A stretch of 64,000 nt of DNA from Halorussus aquaticus (GTDB taxonomy: Archaea > Halobacteriota > Halobacteria > Halobacteriales > Haladaptataceae), in assembly GCF_024218795.1 (NCBI RefSeq), contig NZ_CP100400.1, positions 310,001 through 374,000 of the forward strand, read 5' to 3'. The position numbers and the translations under genes were made by a program. Of the stretch, positions 61,447 through 64,000 are shown piece by piece (within the stretch, counting starts at the first letter, position 1; the number at the start of each line of letters is the position of its first letter). A model generated the notes under the pieces. The model made no database searches and had not been told where the DNA came from. It saw nothing but the letters and a program-made list of their open reading frames with translations.

Positions 61447-62213
61447 AACGGCGTTCGAATCCCGATGCCGTTCGAGAGCGACCAGTCGAGGCGTCGGCGT
61501 TCGCCGTCCGGAAACGAGAGTTCACAGCTTCCGACGAGCGGAATCTCCCCGCGGTGGAACCCCTCCCACCGCGACCGATAGGCCGTACCGCCTTCCAATC
61601 CCGTCTCGTAGGAGCCTCGCGGGACCGTCACTCTCGCGCCCGCGACGACGAGGCGACCGCCGTTCGTAGAGAGCGCGCGGTCCGCCGACAGTTGGTCGTC
61701 GCGCTCGACCTCCACCTCGTGTTCGAGCCACGTGAACCCGGGGCGTTCCCGGTAGACACCCCACGGGTCCACTTCGTACGCCCTCCCGAGGAGACGCCCG
61801 GCGCTCCAGAGTCGAAGTCGGTAGCGGGCGTCGTCGCGACCCTCACCGCCGTCAGGACCGTCGTCGAGTCGGTGGACGAGGACCGCGGCGTCGTGTACAC
61901 CGAACCGTTCGCTGGGTACCACGTCCGCCTGCCGCGCGTAGGTGCCGACGAACTCGCCGGTGAGCGATTCCGGCTCCCGCCACGGGAGCGAAGCGTCGCC
62001 GTACTGCTCGCCCATTCGGTCGGCGTAATCGGCAAACTCTGCGGGCGGAACGAACTCCTCGGCGTTCGGCGAATCGAGGTCGAGCGACCCGCCGAAGCCA
62101 CCGCCGAGTTTCGTGCGGACGAATCCGACGTCGAGGTGGGCGGCACCGCCGAGGAGCGTTCCGACTGCGGCGACCCCGCCGACTCCACGGAGGAACCTGC
62201 GTCTGGAGGACAT
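61443..62213 (-). CDS. Tat-exported hypothetical protein
   Basis: 256 residues from the ATG at 62213 (MSSRRRFLRGVGGVAAVGTL). A twin-arginine motif SRRRFLRG and hydrophobic segment precede a folded domain with AEFADYADRMGEQYGDASLP, VGTYARQADVVPSERFGVHD and YRLRLWSAGRLLGRAYEVDP. No enzymatic motif. No lipobox Cys is visible, so it may be released or anchored by the N-terminal helix. Function unknown. Confidence 0.72.
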   Translation of the reverse strand: MSSRRRFLRGVGGVAAVGTLLGGAAHLDVGFVRTKLGGGFGGSLDLDSPNAEEFVPPAEFADYADRMGEQYGDASLPWREPESLTGEFVGTYARQADVVPSERFGVHDAAVLVHRLDDGPDGGEGRDDARYRLRLWSAGRLLGRAYEVDPWGVYRERPGFTWLEHEVEVERDDQLSADRALSTNGGRLVVAGARVTVPRGSYETGLEGGTAYRSRWEGFHRGEIPLVGSCELSFPDGERRRLDWSLSNGIGIRTPF

Positions 62214-62394
62214 CGTCTCGAACGGGAACGCGACGAAGCATATACTTTCTCCAACGATGACATCTCTGCCGGGGGCGAAGTCCGATTCGGCCGGTACGCG
62301 CTCGTATAAAAATCCTTCCCCGAGTCGCCGCGCCAGCGACTGGCCGACCCGGTTTACGGAGTTACCTGCCGTCGCTTTCAGTACGGTGACACGC

Positions 62395-63075
62395 ATGACG
62401 ACCACGTTTCGAGACGCCGCGACGACGCTCGTCGGCGTCCCCGTGCGCGCACAGACGTATCGAAATCTGTTATACCTCGTTCTCGCCTTCCCGCTCGGTC
62501 TCGCGTACTTCGTGGGTCTGACGTTCGGGTTCTCGCTCGGCGTCGGTCTCGCAGTCACGTGGTTCGGAATACCGATTTTGCTGGCGACGCTGGCGGGCGC
62601 GAGCGCGCTGGCGAGGTTCGAGGCCGGACTGGCCAATCGCCTGCTCGGAACCGACGTTCGAGCGCCGTCACTCGACACCTCCGGGGGCGTCCTCGCGGCG
62701 ACAAAGCGCCTCGTGACCGACGCCCGGACGTGGATTGCGGTCGGCTACCTCTTGGTCAAGTTCGGACTCGGCATCGTCTCGTTCGCCGCGCTCGCGACCC
62801 TGTCCTCGCTGTCCGTGGGACTGATGGCCGCGCCGCTGACCTACTCGTCGAACTACTACGTCGGTCTCCGCCTCGGGACCATCACGGCCGGACCGTTCGA
62901 GTCGGGCAGACTCGCCGTGGACACCTTCGGCGAGGCGGTCGGCGTCGCCTTCCTCGGTCTGGTCGTCGCGTTCGCGTCGCTCCACGTGTTGAACGCGCTC
63001 GCAGGTCTCTGCGGAACGATTACCGAGGAGCTACTGGACAGTTCCACAGCGGCCGGGGCGACCGACGAGAACTGA
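62395..63075 (+). CDS. sensor-domain (PF13796-like) membrane protein, paralogue 2
   Basis: 226 residues (MTTTFRDAATTLVGVPVRAQ). It shares VRAQTYRNLLYLVLAFPLGL, GFSLGVGLAVTWFGIPILLA, ATKRLVTDARTWIAVGYLLV and VAFASLHVLNALAGL with the protein at 59473-60225, in the same order. The two are clear paralogues on opposite strands, bracketing the HTH/small-membrane cassette and the Tat protein. Five or six TM helices; no catalytic domain. Confidence 0.82.
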   Translation: MTTTFRDAATTLVGVPVRAQTYRNLLYLVLAFPLGLAYFVGLTFGFSLGVGLAVTWFGIPILLATLAGASALARFEAGLANRLLGTDVRAPSLDTSGGVLAATKRLVTDARTWIAVGYLLVKFGLGIVSFAALATLSSLSVGLMAAPLTYSSNYYVGLRLGTITAGPFESGRLAVDTFGEAVGVAFLGLVVAFASLHVLNALAGLCGTITEELLDSSTAAGATDEN

Positions 63076-63086
63076 ACCGAAAAGCG

Positions 63087-63920
63087 CTATCGCAGTTCCG
63101 AGAGTTCGACACTGCCGTTCTCCGTGACGAACTGGAGTTTCGGGCCGCCGTCGCCGAGCGTCCCTTGGACCAGTTGCTCACTTCTGATTTCGGTCTCGAG
63201 GTTCGGCAGTTCGACGTCGAGGTCACCGTAGTCCGTCGTGGCGACGAGAGCCGCGTTCAGGTCTGACGCGACCGCTGCGGTCACGCTCCCGTTCTCGCTC
63301 TCGACGGTCGTCTCGCCGCGTATCGCCGGAACCCCGACGTCGATGCTCCCGTTTTCGGTCCGCACGTCGTCGACGCCCGAGACGTTGCGGACGGTCACGC
63401 TCCCGTTCTCGGTCTCGGCGGAGACGAACCCGTCGATGCCGCGGGCGTCGATGCCCCCGTTCTCGCTGACGAGCGTCGCGTCCGTCGCGACGTTGCGGAC
63501 GTCCACGCTTCCGTTCTCGGTCCGGAGTTCTCCGAGACCGACCTCTGAGGGGAGTTCGACGCTGATTTCGACCGAGGGCACGCCGCCCAGCCACGACCCG
63601 TCGCCGGTCCGGCGGGTCTCGACGGCGAGTTCGCCGTTTTCGACGCCCGTCTCGACGCGCACGTCGTCGAGGTCGGTGAACACCGACCCGGATTTCTTGA
63701 CCGTCTCGACGCGAACGCGGTCGGCGTCGGTCGGTCGGACCCGGATCTCTCCGTTCTGCCCGTTCACCGTCACCGAGTCCACCGAGTCGGCGTCGAACTG
63801 CTGTGCGTCTTCGAGTCGTTTGCCGACGAACGGCGTCGCGCCGCTACAACCCGAGAGCGCGGCGAGCGCGCCGGTAGCGCCCAATCCGAGTACGCGACGG
63901 CGCTGAGTGTCTACGTTCAT
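63087..63920 (-). CDS. DUF4097-type beta-repeat lipoprotein
   Basis: 277 residues from the ATG at 63920 (MNVDTQRRRVLGLGATGALA). A Tat-type TQRRRVLGLG leader and lipobox LSGC make it a lipoprotein. The rest is a beta-solenoid-like domain with six repeats of [ST]ENG[SG][VI], about 20 residues apart (TENGSVDVRN, SENGGIDARG, TENGSVTVRN, TENGSIDVGV, SENGSVTAAV, TENGSVELSE). This is the DUF4097 pattern. Role unknown; the surface repeats may bind ligands or proteins. Convergent with the sensor-domain gene. Confidence 0.85.
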   Translation of the reverse strand: MNVDTQRRRVLGLGATGALAALSGCSGATPFVGKRLEDAQQFDADSVDSVTVNGQNGEIRVRPTDADRVRVETVKKSGSVFTDLDDVRVETGVENGELAVETRRTGDGSWLGGVPSVEISVELPSEVGLGELRTENGSVDVRNVATDATLVSENGGIDARGIDGFVSAETENGSVTVRNVSGVDDVRTENGSIDVGVPAIRGETTVESENGSVTAAVASDLNAALVATTDYGDLDVELPNLETEIRSEQLVQGTLGDGGPKLQFVTENGSVELSELR

Positions 63921-64000
63921 CACACGCTGGAATACTGTTCCGTCCACGATAAAGAAGGGAACAGGTTCGCAGAGCCAGCGCCCGTCCCAAATATTTATTA

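Overview
This window looks like a chromosomal segment of an extremely halophilic archaeon (class Halobacteria). The evidence is the high G+C, the strongly acidic proteins, the archaeal S10-type ribosomal gene order (SPOUT methyltransferase-L3-L4-L23-L2), an intron-containing elongator tRNA-Met, PGF-CTERM surface proteins, Tat lipoproteins, methenyl-H4MPT cyclohydrolase, trpDFEG gene order and TATA/BRE promoters placed for leaderless mRNAs. The genus cannot be fixed from sequence alone. I saw no IS element, integrase, CRISPR array or rRNA.

Layout. 1-3.5 kb: start of the ribosomal protein operon, minus strand, with rpl2 cut by the window edge. 3.7 kb: tRNA-Gly. 4-9.2 kb: a membrane protein, a RecA/KaiC-like protein with a degenerate P-loop, a secreted protein, mch and a thiamine-binding-type protein. 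9.3-15.3 kb: a 1995-residue PGF-CTERM subtilisin. 15.3 kb: candidate structured RNA copy 1. 15.5-22.8 kb: cyclophilin, an HTH protein and a five-gene peptide ABC importer whose substrate-binding gene carries a frameshift. 22.9-30.1 kb: RNase HI, CBS protein, DMT exporter and several small, secreted or regulatory haloarchaeal proteins. 30.2 kb: tRNA-Met with a 76-nt intron. 30.6-37.6 kb: coiled-coil protein, DUF5830-like protein, TVP38-like membrane protein, a Met-rich repeat surface protein overlapping a molybdopterin oxidoreductase, an HTH/small-membrane-protein pair and an arylsulfotransferase-like protein.

37.7-40.8 kb: B12-dependent ribonucleotide reductase. 41.4 kb: structured RNA copy 2. 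41.6-45.5 kb: trpDFEG operon. 45.9 kb: tRNA-Val. 46-49 kb: Rieske protein, a DUF7504-like/HTH pair and a half-length lycopene-cyclase-domain protein. 49-57.8 kb: a CBS-HPF fusion, then a phosphate regulon: a divergent AbrB-PhoU regulator, pstSCAB and two phoU paralogues. 58-64 kb: HD-domain phosphohydrolase, two paralogous sensor-domain membrane proteins bracketing a second HTH/small-membrane-protein cassette, a Tat protein and a DUF4097-type lipoprotein.

The best candidate for something undescribed is the two-copy RNA element (15337-15497 and 41412-41540). Both copies lie in the gap between convergent genes, share their primary sequence at both ends, and differ by compensatory changes in three helices, including a GNRA-capped hairpin. 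Other leads are several near-perfect dyads close to TATA boxes (surface-protein, Pst and Rieske promoters) and a repeated cassette of winged-helix protein plus small membrane protein.
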